Of a DNA stretch of 64,000 nucleotides, positions 26,937 through 34,700 are shown one piece after another. Source of the stretch: an uncultured Bacteroidia bacterium (GTDB lineage: Bacteria > Bacteroidota > Bacteroidia > Bacteroidales > UBA932); NCBI GenBank assembly GCA_902768985.1, contig CACXNA010000002.1:62001-126000 (forward strand), written 5' to 3'. Below the pieces are notes generated by a model. The model made no database searches. It had not been told where the DNA came from and saw nothing but the letters and a program-made list of their open reading frames with translations. The translations under genes were made by a program, and so were the position numbers. The first letter of the stretch is position 1, and each line of letters starts with the position of its first letter.

Positions 26937-28358
26937 TTAAGCGCTGAACGGGAAGATCGCGGTCAGCCAGAAGTAGCCAAGGATGAAACCGAAGGCACCG
27001 ATGATGATACCGACCTTGGTCATATCCTTGGTCTCCACCATACCGGTGGAGGAGGCGATGGCATTCGGCGGCGTGGAGATCGGGAACAGCATCGCAATCG
27101 AGGCGCACACGGCGATGTAAGAGATCATGGCGCGGGAGCCGGTGGCACCCAGGTTCATGCCCTCCGCGACCACGATGAGAATCGGGATCAGCAGGGCCGC
27201 AGTGGCGGAGTTGGAGATGAAGTTCGACAGGAAGTAGCAGACCAGGCCGGCGATGATCATCACGAGCACGACGGACATCGTGTTGAACGGAATGGCGCCG
27301 ATGAGGACTTTGGCGAGGCCGGTGCCCTGCAGGCAGGTGCCGAGGGCGAAACCTCCGGCCACCAACCAGAGCACGCTCCAGTTGATCTCCTTGATATCCT
27401 CCTTGCCGAAGATGCCGGTGGCGGTCAGCACGCCGAGCGGGATGAGCGCCACGACGTTGGAGTTGATCTTGGTCCACTGCTCCGTGGCCCACAGCAGGAT
27501 GGTGCCGAGGAAGGTGATCCACACCACGGTGGTGCGCCAGTCTTTCTTACGCTTGTTCTCCGGGATCTCGAGCACGATCTTCTCGGACTTGAACGGGAAG
27601 AGGACCTGGAGGACGATCCAGGCGACGACGATCATGATCAGCACATAAGGGACCATGCGCTCGGCCCACTGCATGAAAGTAACATCGTATCCGGCTTCAG
27701 CCAGGAACTTGACGGCGGTGGCGTTCGGCGGGGTGCCGATCGGGGTGCCGATGCCGCCGATGTTCGCAGCCACCGGGATGGCCAGCGCGAGGCCGATCTT
27801 ACCCTTGTCGTCGGCCGGGAGCTTCGAGAGCACCGGGACGAGGAAGGCCAGCATCATGGCGGCCGTGGCGGTGTTGGACATGAACATGGAGAAGATGGCG
27901 ATCACGAGCAGGAAGCCCAGCAGGACCATCTTTGGCTTGGTGCCGAACAGGGACAGCAGAGCGCGGGCCATGGTGACGTCCAGGCCGTATTTCTCAGCCA
28001 CGATGGCGAGCACGAAGCCGCCGAGGAAGAGCATCACCACAGGATCCGCGAAGGAAGCCATCAGGCTCTTGTAGTCCACGAGGGTGCCGAACTCAGGCTT
28101 GCAGAAGAAACCGATACCCTTGTTGGAAACGGTCAGCAGGGCGATCACGATCACCAGCACGGAGGTGGTCCAGTTCGGGATGATCTCAAAGATCCACATC
28201 AGGGCGGCGAAGACGAAGAGCGCGATCACGCGCTGCTGGACGACAGTCAGTTCGGCGATCCCGAAAGTACTGACCGGGAGGGCCCAAAGAAGGATTGTGA
28301 CGATCAGCACGATAGGCAGAAGCACACAATACTTCACAGAGAAATTGCTGTTGGACAT
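26937..28358 (-). CDS. DASS/SLC13-family sodium:dicarboxylate (or sulfate) symporter
   Basis: The 473-residue inner-membrane protein has about eleven hydrophobic segments. Two SNT-type motifs are visible: FMSNTATAAMM with NIGGIGTPIGTPPNA, and FISNSATAALL with PISTPPNAIASSTGMV; they bind Na+ and the carboxylates in this family (VcINDY, SLC13). Substrate cannot be told from dicarboxylate, tricarboxylate or sulfate by eye; succinate/fumarate-type acids are most common. The operon continues with an outer-membrane barrel and a CNNM protein. A strong promoter lies 43 bases upstream. Confidence 0.93.
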   Translation of the reverse strand: MSNSNFSVKYCVLLPIVLIVTILLWALPVSTFGIAELTVVQQRVIALFVFAALMWIFEIIPNWTTSVLVIVIALLTVSNKGIGFFCKPEFGTLVDYKSLMASFADPVVMLFLGGFVLAIVAEKYGLDVTMARALLSLFGTKPKMVLLGFLLVIAIFSMFMSNTATAAMMLAFLVPVLSKLPADDKGKIGLALAIPVAANIGGIGTPIGTPPNATAVKFLAEAGYDVTFMQWAERMVPYVLIMIVVAWIVLQVLFPFKSEKIVLEIPENKRKKDWRTTVVWITFLGTILLWATEQWTKINSNVVALIPLGVLTATGIFGKEDIKEINWSVLWLVAGGFALGTCLQGTGLAKVLIGAIPFNTMSVVLVMIIAGLVCYFLSNFISNSATAALLIPILIVVAEGMNLGATGSRAMISYIAVCASIAMLFPISTPPNAIASSTGMVETKDMTKVGIIIGAFGFILGYFWLTAIFPFSA

Positions 28359-28400
28359 AAATATTTGATACTAATTTTACTTGCTACGTAAAATGCGGCG

Positions 28401-28431
28401 CAAATTTAGTCATTTTCAGAGATAAAACAAA
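28401..28431 (-). promoter_or_regulatory. Promoter of the DASS transporter operon
   Basis: Minus strand: TTTG (28428-28431), 19 bases, TAAATTTG (28401-28408). The leader of about 35 bases to the ATG at 28358 contains a weak stem TTTTAC/GTAAAA. Confidence 0.7.
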
Positions 28432-29011
28432 GAAAAAAGGCACGTCCCCCGAGGCGGCCGCACCTTCTAAAACACACTAACTTTTATCCAGTTGCAAAAT
28501 TAACGCATCCCTCCCATTCCGGAAATCCCCATTTATAGGTATTTTACCCCTCTTCGTCATTCGCCGGCTCTTCCTCCACAACGCTATCCCACAGCACCCG
28601 CCCCCCTTCTGCAACGCTCCCGCACATCCTCCCCACCGGCTGCCGCAAAAATGAATCTCGGCGCTGTTTTTGCCCGTTTTTGGCGCTGACCCCGGTTTCA
28701 AAACCCCTGTCGGCGCCAATTTCGGCCTTTTTCGGTTCCGACTTGCAGAACCTTGTATGTTACCGTTACAGATGTCCCAAAAACGGGGACATCTGGCATG
28801 AAAACTGGCTATTTCGTTACCAATGTCCCCGGAATGGGACATCGGTAACACCGGGAGGAAGTTGCTGGGCACAAAACAGGCCCCCAGCGTGCCCGGCAGC
28901 ATGCGCCCGGCGACAGGCGTCCTCAAAATGGGGTGCTGGTGAGGATGAAAGGCGGTTTTTCAGGGAAAATCGCGGCTGGTGGGTACTATCGCATTTTTGG
29001 TGGGAAAATGG
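28432..29011. other. 580-base region without a supported gene, rich in palindromes
   Basis: This lies between the divergent DASS operon and M3 peptidase. It holds a 15-base half copy of the GTCATTCGCCGG repeat (28556-28570) and two hairpins with the shared core ATGTCCC/GGGACAT (28769-28795 and 28816-28849). A 149-codon minus-strand frame (28477-28926) runs through it, but its product is full of repeat-derived text (GDIGN, ARCPRFWDICNGN) and I do not call it a gene. TAATTTTG on the minus strand at 28495-28502 resembles a -7 element with no gene close by. Confidence 0.7.
28769..28849. repeat. Pair of related hairpins with ATGTCCC/GGGACAT cores
   Basis: First: CAGATGTCCC/GGGACATCTG, 10 perfect pairs around a 7-base loop (28769-28795). 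Second: GTTACCAATGTCCC/GGGACATCGGTAAC, 14 pairs with one mismatch around CGGAAT (28816-28849). A partial GTTAC also precedes the first stem. Their shared core and close spacing mark them as two copies of one small palindromic element. Confidence 0.75.
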
Positions 29012-29019
29012 TATCTTTG
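29012..29019 (+). promoter_or_regulatory. -7 element immediately before the M3 peptidase gene
   Basis: TATCTTTG matches TAnnTTTG and ends 4 bases before the ATG at 29024. No convincing -33 box is at the usual spacing. If used, the transcript would start at or within the first codons, as for the RSH gene at 21933. Confidence 0.45.
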
Positions 29020-29023
29020 CAGT

Positions 29024-31042
29024 ATGGAAAACCCTTTGCTGCAGCCTTCGTCCCTGCCGTTCGGCGCGCCGCGCTTCGACCTGATCCGGCCGGAGCACTG
29101 GAAGTCCGCCTTCGAGGCGGCCATCGCCGCGGGCAAGGCCGAGGTGGACGCCATCGCGGCGAACCCCGCGGCGCCGGACTTCGCCAACACGGTCGAGGCG
29201 CTGGAGCTCGCCGGCGCCGCGCTGGACCGCGTGAGCGGGCTCTTTTTCAACCTGCTCGAAGCCGAGAGCGACGACGCCATGCAGCAGCTCGCGGAGGAGA
29301 TCTCCCCGCTGCTGACCGAATACGAACTCTACATTTCCCTCAACGAAACCCTCTTTGCGCGCATCCGCGCCGTCTACGACCGCCGGGATGCGCTCGAGCT
29401 TGCCCCCGACCAGCGTAAGCTGTTGGAGGAAAGCTACAAGGGCTTTACGCGCAGCGGCGCTCTCCTCAGCCCGACGGACAAAAAGACCTACGCCGCGCTG
29501 GAGGAGGAACTCGACCTGCTGGAGCTGAAATTCGGCAAGAACGTGCTCGATGCCACCAATGCCTTCAGCCTGGAGATCACCGACGAGGCGGAGCTGGAAG
29601 GCCTGCCGCAGTACGTCCGCGACGCGGCGGCGCAGGCCGCCCGCGAGAAGAGGCTGAGCGGCTGGCGCTTCGACCTCTCGCACCCCAGCTACGTCCCCTT
29701 CCTGCAGTTCAGCGCCCGCGCCGACCTGCGGGAGAAAATGTGGCGCGCCTTCAATTCGCGGGCCCTCGGCGGCCCGCATGACAATAGCGACAACTGTTTG
29801 AAAATCACCCGGCTGCGTCAGCAGATCGCGCAGCTGCTCGGCTACGCCGACTGGGCGGCCTACGAGCTCGAAGAGCGCATGGCCAAGACCATCGGCGCCG
29901 TGCGCAAGCTGCTCGACGAGCTGATGGCGCCGTCCCTGCCCGCCGCCCGGCGGGAGGTGGCGGAGCTGCTCGCCTGGGCGCGGGAGCGCGGCTATGCGCA
30001 GGAGCAGATGCTCCCTTGGGATTTCCCGTACTGGTCCGAGCGCTACCGCGCCGAACACTACGCCCTCAGCGACGAGCAGCTCAAGCCCTACTTCCGCCTG
30101 GAGAACTGCATCGCGGCCGTGTTCGGCCTCGCCACACGCCTCTACGGCGTGCAGTTCGTCGAGCGGCCGGAGCTGCCGGTCTACCACCCGGACGTGCGCG
30201 TCTACGACGTGCAGGACGCGGACGGGCGGCACCTGGCGCTCTTCTACGCGGACTTCTTCCCCCGTCCCGGCAAGCGCAGCGGCGCGTGGATGACCAATTT
30301 CCGCGAGCTCGCGGTGCGCGGCGGCATCGAAGAACGGCCGCTGGTGAGCATTGTCACGAATTTCACGAAACCCACCCCCGACGCGCCCTCGCTGCTGACG
30401 CACGACGAGCTGACGACGCTCCTGCACGAATTCGGGCACGCCCTGCACGGGATGCTCGCCGAGGGGCGTTACCCGTCCCTGACGGGCACCAACGTCGCGC
30501 GCGACTTCGTGGAGCTGCCTTCGCAGCTGATGGAGAACTGGGGCTTCGAGCCAGAATGGCTGCACACCTTCGCGCGGCACTGGCAGACGGGAGAGCCCAT
30601 CCCCGACGCGCTCGTGGAGCGGCTCGTCGCCGCCCGCAACTACCACGCGGCCTACTTCCAGGTGCGCCAGCTGCGCTTCGGCCTGCTGGACCTCGCCTGG
30701 CACACCGCCCCCGCGACCGTCGCCGACGTCGAGGCGCGGGCGCTGGCGGACTGCACCGTCCTGCCGGACATCCCCGGCAGCTGCATCTCCACCTCCTTCC
30801 ACCACATCTTCGACGGCGGCTACTCCGCAGGCTACTATTCCTACAAGTGGGCGGAGGTCCTCGAGGCGGACGCCTTCTCGCTCTTCCGCGAACGGGGCAT
30901 CTTCGACCGCGCGACGGCCGCCTCCTTCCGGGAGAACGTCCTCTCGAAGGGCGGCAGCGAGGACGAAGCCCTGCTGTACCGCCGCTTCCGCGGGCATGAA
31001 CCCGACCCGCAGGCATTACTCAAGAAACTGGAAATCATTTAG
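29024..31042 (+). CDS. M3-family metallopeptidase (oligopeptidase A / dipeptidyl carboxypeptidase type)
   Basis: The 672-residue zinc peptidase has the HExxH site in LLHEFGHALHGML (about residue 468) with the downstream ARDFVELPSQLMENW helix that supplies the third ligand. The N-terminus MENPLLQPSSLPFGAPRFDLIRPEHW matches the family start, so the ATG at 29024 is preferred over one 45 bases upstream. No signal peptide is visible, suggesting a cytoplasmic enzyme that trims short peptides. pncB follows after 5 bases. Confidence 0.94.
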   Translation: MENPLLQPSSLPFGAPRFDLIRPEHWKSAFEAAIAAGKAEVDAIAANPAAPDFANTVEALELAGAALDRVSGLFFNLLEAESDDAMQQLAEEISPLLTEYELYISLNETLFARIRAVYDRRDALELAPDQRKLLEESYKGFTRSGALLSPTDKKTYAALEEELDLLELKFGKNVLDATNAFSLEITDEAELEGLPQYVRDAAAQAAREKRLSGWRFDLSHPSYVPFLQFSARADLREKMWRAFNSRALGGPHDNSDNCLKITRLRQQIAQLLGYADWAAYELEERMAKTIGAVRKLLDELMAPSLPAARREVAELLAWARERGYAQEQMLPWDFPYWSERYRAEHYALSDEQLKPYFRLENCIAAVFGLATRLYGVQFVERPELPVYHPDVRVYDVQDADGRHLALFYADFFPRPGKRSGAWMTNFRELAVRGGIEERPLVSIVTNFTKPTPDAPSLLTHDELTTLLHEFGHALHGMLAEGRYPSLTGTNVARDFVELPSQLMENWGFEPEWLHTFARHWQTGEPIPDALVERLVAARNYHAAYFQVRQLRFGLLDLAWHTAPATVADVEARALADCTVLPDIPGSCISTSFHHIFDGGYSAGYYSYKWAEVLEADAFSLFRERGIFDRATAASFRENVLSKGGSEDEALLYRRFRGHEPDPQALLKKLEII

Positions 31043-31047
31043 ATATC

Positions 31048-32253
31048 ATGAAACCGATCATCAACCATTTCACGGACAACGACCTCTACACCTTCACCTG
31101 CCAGTACTACATCCTGAAGACCTACCCGCGGGCGGAAGTCGAGTACACCTTCTATGACCGCAACCACCAGGTCTACCCCAAGGGCTTCGACAAGCTCCTG
31201 CGCGAGCAGATCGACCACCTGGCCGAGGTCGTCATCACCGACGGGGAGATCGAGTTCATGAAGACCCGCTGCGTCTTCCTGCCGCTGTGGTACTTCACCT
31301 TCCTGCGCGGCTTCCGCTTCCGCCCGGGCGAGGTGACCATCCAGCAGGATGCTGAGGGCCACCTGAACATCAGCGTCCGCGGCAAATGGTTCTCCACCAT
31401 CATGTGGGAAATGCCCATCCTCTCCTGCATCAGCGAGCTGATGCACGGCCTGCGCGGCGACTTCGAGCGCTACGACGCCGCGGCCGAGGAGGCCAAGGCG
31501 CGCGCGAAGACCGAGCGAATCTTCGGCAGCGGCCTCGTGCTCGGCGACATGGGCACCCGCCGCCGTTTCAGCTTCGCCCACCACGACATGGTCGTGCGGG
31601 TGATGAAGGAAGTGGCCGACTCCCGCAACGACTGGCCGGGCAAGTTCACCGGCACCTCCAACGTCTGGCTGGCGATGAAATACGACTGCGTGCCGCTGGG
31701 CACGATGTCCCACCAGCTCATCTCCTTCGAGGAGAACGTGAGCGGCGTGTTCGAGTGCAACTTCAACGTAATGAAGAAGTTCAGCGACGTCTACGACGGC
31801 GACAACGGCATCTACCTCTACGACTGCTTCGGCGACGAAGTCTTCTTCTCCAACCTCTCCAAGCGCATGGCCATGATGTACAAGGGCCTCCGCGTGGACA
31901 GCGGCGACGAGTTCGAGCAGACGGAGAAGATCATCGCCAAGTACAAGTCCCTGGGCATCGACCCCGCCACCAAGCAGGTCTGCTACTCCAACGGCCTCGA
32001 CATCGACAAGGCCATCGAGATCCACAAATATGTGAACGGCCGCGTACAGGACTCCTATGGCGTCGGCACGTTCCTGACCTGCGACGTCACGGGCGCCGAG
32101 CCGATGAACATCGTCGTCAAGCTCACCCGCGGCCGCATCACCGAGCTCCGCGAATGGCACGACTGCGTCAAGCTCTCCTGCACTCCAGGCAAGACCCTCG
32201 GCAACCCCGAAAAGTGCAACTACCTGATCAAGCTGCTGAACCACGCTGAATAA
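31048..32253 (+). CDS. pncB: Nicotinate phosphoribosyltransferase
   Basis: Converts nicotinate and PRPP to nicotinate mononucleotide in NAD salvage. The 401-residue protein starts MKPIINHFTDNDLYTFTCQYYIL, the typical PncB N-terminus, and has VEYTFYDRN, GTSNVWLAMK with the phosphorylatable-His region upstream (GTRRRFSFAHH), LRVDSGDEFEQTEKI and YGVGTFLTCDV. It ends at a strong hairpin facing gdhA. It is 5 bases after the M3 peptidase gene; a functional link between them is not obvious. Confidence 0.95.
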   Translation: MKPIINHFTDNDLYTFTCQYYILKTYPRAEVEYTFYDRNHQVYPKGFDKLLREQIDHLAEVVITDGEIEFMKTRCVFLPLWYFTFLRGFRFRPGEVTIQQDAEGHLNISVRGKWFSTIMWEMPILSCISELMHGLRGDFERYDAAAEEAKARAKTERIFGSGLVLGDMGTRRRFSFAHHDMVVRVMKEVADSRNDWPGKFTGTSNVWLAMKYDCVPLGTMSHQLISFEENVSGVFECNFNVMKKFSDVYDGDNGIYLYDCFGDEVFFSNLSKRMAMMYKGLRVDSGDEFEQTEKIIAKYKSLGIDPATKQVCYSNGLDIDKAIEIHKYVNGRVQDSYGVGTFLTCDVTGAEPMNIVVKLTRGRITELREWHDCVKLSCTPGKTLGNPEKCNYLIKLLNHAE

Positions 32254-32257
32254 AGCA

Positions 32258-32286
32258 AAGGAGGCTGACCTTGGGTCAGCCTCCTT
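32258..32286. terminator. Terminator-like hairpin between convergent pncB and gdhA
   Basis: AAGGAGGCTGACC/GGTCAGCCTCCTT is a perfect 13-bp stem with the 3-base loop TTG. It begins 5 bases after the pncB stop and lies 23 bases beyond the gdhA stop on the other strand. There is little T-run, so termination may need more than this hairpin, but the position between convergent ends fits. Confidence 0.65.
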
Positions 32287-32308
32287 GCGGGTACGTTTAG
32301 GCGGCAGC

Positions 32309-33652
32309 CTAGATCGTGCCTTGCTCGAGCATCGCTTGGGCGACCTTCATGAAGCCGGCGATGTTGGCACCCTTCACGTAGTCGACGCTGCCGTCCGGCT
32401 GGGTGCCGAACTTCACGCACTGCTCGTGGATGGACTTCATGATGAAGTGCAGCTTCTCGTCGACCTCCTTGCCACTCCAGCTGATGTGCTCGGCGTTCTG
32501 CGTCATCTCGAGGCCGGACGTGGCCACGCCACCGGCGTTGACCGCCTTGCCCGGCGCGAAGAGGATGCCGTTGTGCTGGAAGAAGTGGATGGCGCCCGGC
32601 TGGCAGCCCATGTTGGACACCTCGCAGCAGCACCAGCAGCCATTGGCCTTCAGCTCCTTGGCATCATCCTCGGAAAGCTCGTTCTGGAAAGCGCAAGGCA
32701 GCGCAATGTCGCACGGCACGCTCCACGCCTTCTTGCCGGCCGTGAAGAAAGCCTGGCCCGGGAAACGGGTCGCCATGTCCTCCACGCGGTCGCGGTTGGA
32801 AGCACGCATCACGAGCATGTAGTCGATCATCTCCTTGGTGATGCCCTCCGGCATGGCGCAGACGCCGTCCGGGCCGGAAATGGCCACCACCTTGGCACCG
32901 AGCTCGAGGGCCTTGATGCAGGCGCCCCAGGCCACGTTGCCGAAGCCGGAGACCGCCACCTTGCAGCCCTTGATGTCCTTGCCCGCATGGTGCAGCAGGT
33001 TCTGGGTGAAATAGAGCGCACCGAAGCCCGTGGCTTCCGGGCGCAGGATGCTGCCGCCCCAGGTGGAACCCTTGCCGGTCAGCACGCCGGTATTGTACTC
33101 GCGTGCGAGTTTCTTATACATGCCATAGAGGAAGCCGATCTCGCGGCCGCCCACGCCCACGTCACCGGCCGGGATGTCCTGGTCGGGGCCGATGCACTGC
33201 CAGAGCTCCAGCATGAAGGCCTGGCAGAAACGCATGATCTCGGCGTCGGTCTTGCCCTTGGGATCGAAATCGCTGCCGCCCTTGGCGCCGCCCATCGGGA
33301 GGGTCGTCAGAGCGTTCTTGAAGGTCTGCTCAAAGCCGAGGAACTTCAGCATGGAGGGGGTCACGGCGCGGTGGAAGCGCAGGCCGCCCTTGTAGGGGCC
33401 GATGGCGCTGTTGAACTGGATGCGGTAGCCGGTGTTGGTCTGGACCTCGCCCTGGTCGTCCACCCAGGTCACGCGGAACGTGAAGATGCGGTCCGGCTCG
33501 ACCATCCGCTCGACGATCTTCGCCCGTTCAAACTCAGGATGCTGGTTATAGACTTCCTCGATGCTCTCGAGCACCTCCTGTACCGCCTGGAGATATTCGC
33601 TTTCGCCAGGGTACTTGGCCTGGAGACGGGCCATAATGTCTTTCGTTTTCAT
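32309..33652 (-). CDS. gdhA: Glutamate dehydrogenase (hexameric, probably NADP-linked)
   Basis: Interconverts 2-oxoglutarate plus ammonia and glutamate. The 447-residue length is that of hexameric class I GDH. The substrate site GPYKGGLRFHRAVTPS, PMGGAKGGSDFDPKGK with the catalytic Lys, and PAGDVGVGGREIGFLYG are all present; the nucleotide-binding fold contains VSGFGNVAWGA. It begins 24 bases after the korB stop with no visible promoter between, so I infer a korA-korB-gdhA transcript that makes and then aminates 2-oxoglutarate. Confidence 0.96.
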   Translation of the reverse strand: MKTKDIMARLQAKYPGESEYLQAVQEVLESIEEVYNQHPEFERAKIVERMVEPDRIFTFRVTWVDDQGEVQTNTGYRIQFNSAIGPYKGGLRFHRAVTPSMLKFLGFEQTFKNALTTLPMGGAKGGSDFDPKGKTDAEIMRFCQAFMLELWQCIGPDQDIPAGDVGVGGREIGFLYGMYKKLAREYNTGVLTGKGSTWGGSILRPEATGFGALYFTQNLLHHAGKDIKGCKVAVSGFGNVAWGACIKALELGAKVVAISGPDGVCAMPEGITKEMIDYMLVMRASNRDRVEDMATRFPGQAFFTAGKKAWSVPCDIALPCAFQNELSEDDAKELKANGCWCCCEVSNMGCQPGAIHFFQHNGILFAPGKAVNAGGVATSGLEMTQNAEHISWSGKEVDEKLHFIMKSIHEQCVKFGTQPDGSVDYVKGANIAGFMKVAQAMLEQGTI

Positions 33653-33676
33653 TATCAGTGTTAAAAGTGGTTCTAA

Positions 33677-34696
33677 TTATTCAACTTCCCAGGTGGAGCC
33701 GCTGTGCAGCAGCTCGTCCACGCTGTGGATCTTCGACTTCGCCATGACGTCCTTGACCTGGTCGCGGACGCCGTCGTCGTAGGTGATGTCCTTGACGTCG
33801 CGGATCACGCCGAGGGCCACCGGCATGTCCGGGCCCTTCATGTCGGCGAGCGCCATGTGCAGGCCGATGTAGTCGGTGTGTGCGTCGTGCACGAGGATGT
33901 CGTCCTCGGTGAAGCCGCCCTCGCCGATGCGCACGGCACGGATCTTTTTGCCGTCGTAGATGAGGCCGCGGTCGCGGTCCTTGCCGAAGATCATCTTCTC
34001 GCCGTGGTGCAGCACGATGGTGTGGTCCGCCTTGACGGCGGGATCGGTCAGGGCCTTGTGGGCCCCGTCATTGAAGATCACGCAGTTGGTCAGCATCTCC
34101 ATCACGGAGCAGCCGTCGTGCAGCGCGGCCGCCGTCATGATCTCCTCGTTGAGCTTGAGTTCCACGTCCAGCGAACGGGCGAAAAAGGTGCCCTTGGCGC
34201 CCAGCACGAGCGAGCCCGGGTTGAACGGGTGCTCGACGGTGCCGTAGGGCGAGGTCTTCGTGATGGCGCCGAACTTGGACGTCGGCGAATACTGCCCCTT
34301 GGTCAGGCCGTAGATCTGGTTATTGAAGAGGATGATGTTGATGTCGATATTGCGCCGGATGGCGTGGATAAAATGGTTACCGCCGATGGCGAGGGCATCG
34401 CCGTCGCCGCAGGCCTGCCAGACCGTCAGCCAGGGGTTCGCCACCTTGATGCCGGTGGAGACCGCCGTGGCGCGGCCGTGGATGCTGTGGAACCCGTAGG
34501 TGTCCATATAATACGGAAGGCGGGAGGAGCATCCGATGCCGGACACCACCACGTAGCGTTCCTTATCGTAATTGAGCGCCTGGCTCACTTTGGGGAGCGC
34601 GCGCTGCAGCGCGGCCAGCACCGCGTGGTCGCCGCATCCGGGGCACCAGCGGACCTCCTGGTCGCTCTTGAAATCCTTGAATGTCAGTGTTGCCAT
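33677..34696 (-). CDS. korB: 2-oxoglutarate:ferredoxin oxidoreductase, beta subunit
   Basis: The TPP-binding subunit of a 2-oxoacid:ferredoxin oxidoreductase. The 339-residue protein shows RWCPGCGDHAVLAALQRAL with the CxxC of the cluster region, GIGCSSRLPYYMDTYGFHSIHGRA, and the TPP motif GDGDALAIGGNHFIHA followed by NIILFNNQIYGLTKGQYSPTS. The TKGQ/SPTS text is typical of the 2-oxoglutarate-type pair. It follows korA with a 4-base gap. No separate ferredoxin-like delta gene is present here. Confidence 0.94.
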   Translation of the reverse strand: MATLTFKDFKSDQEVRWCPGCGDHAVLAALQRALPKVSQALNYDKERYVVVSGIGCSSRLPYYMDTYGFHSIHGRATAVSTGIKVANPWLTVWQACGDGDALAIGGNHFIHAIRRNIDINIILFNNQIYGLTKGQYSPTSKFGAITKTSPYGTVEHPFNPGSLVLGAKGTFFARSLDVELKLNEEIMTAAALHDGCSVMEMLTNCVIFNDGAHKALTDPAVKADHTIVLHHGEKMIFGKDRDRGLIYDGKKIRAVRIGEGGFTEDDILVHDAHTDYIGLHMALADMKGPDMPVALGVIRDVKDITYDDGVRDQVKDVMAKSKIHSVDELLHSGSTWEVE

Positions 34697-34700
34697 AGTG

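Noticed and set aside
28477-28926. Minus-strand 149-codon frame in the 28.4-29.0 kb gap
   Set aside because: It runs through palindromic repeats, and its product is made of repeat-derived segments. No homologous domain or start signal supports it.
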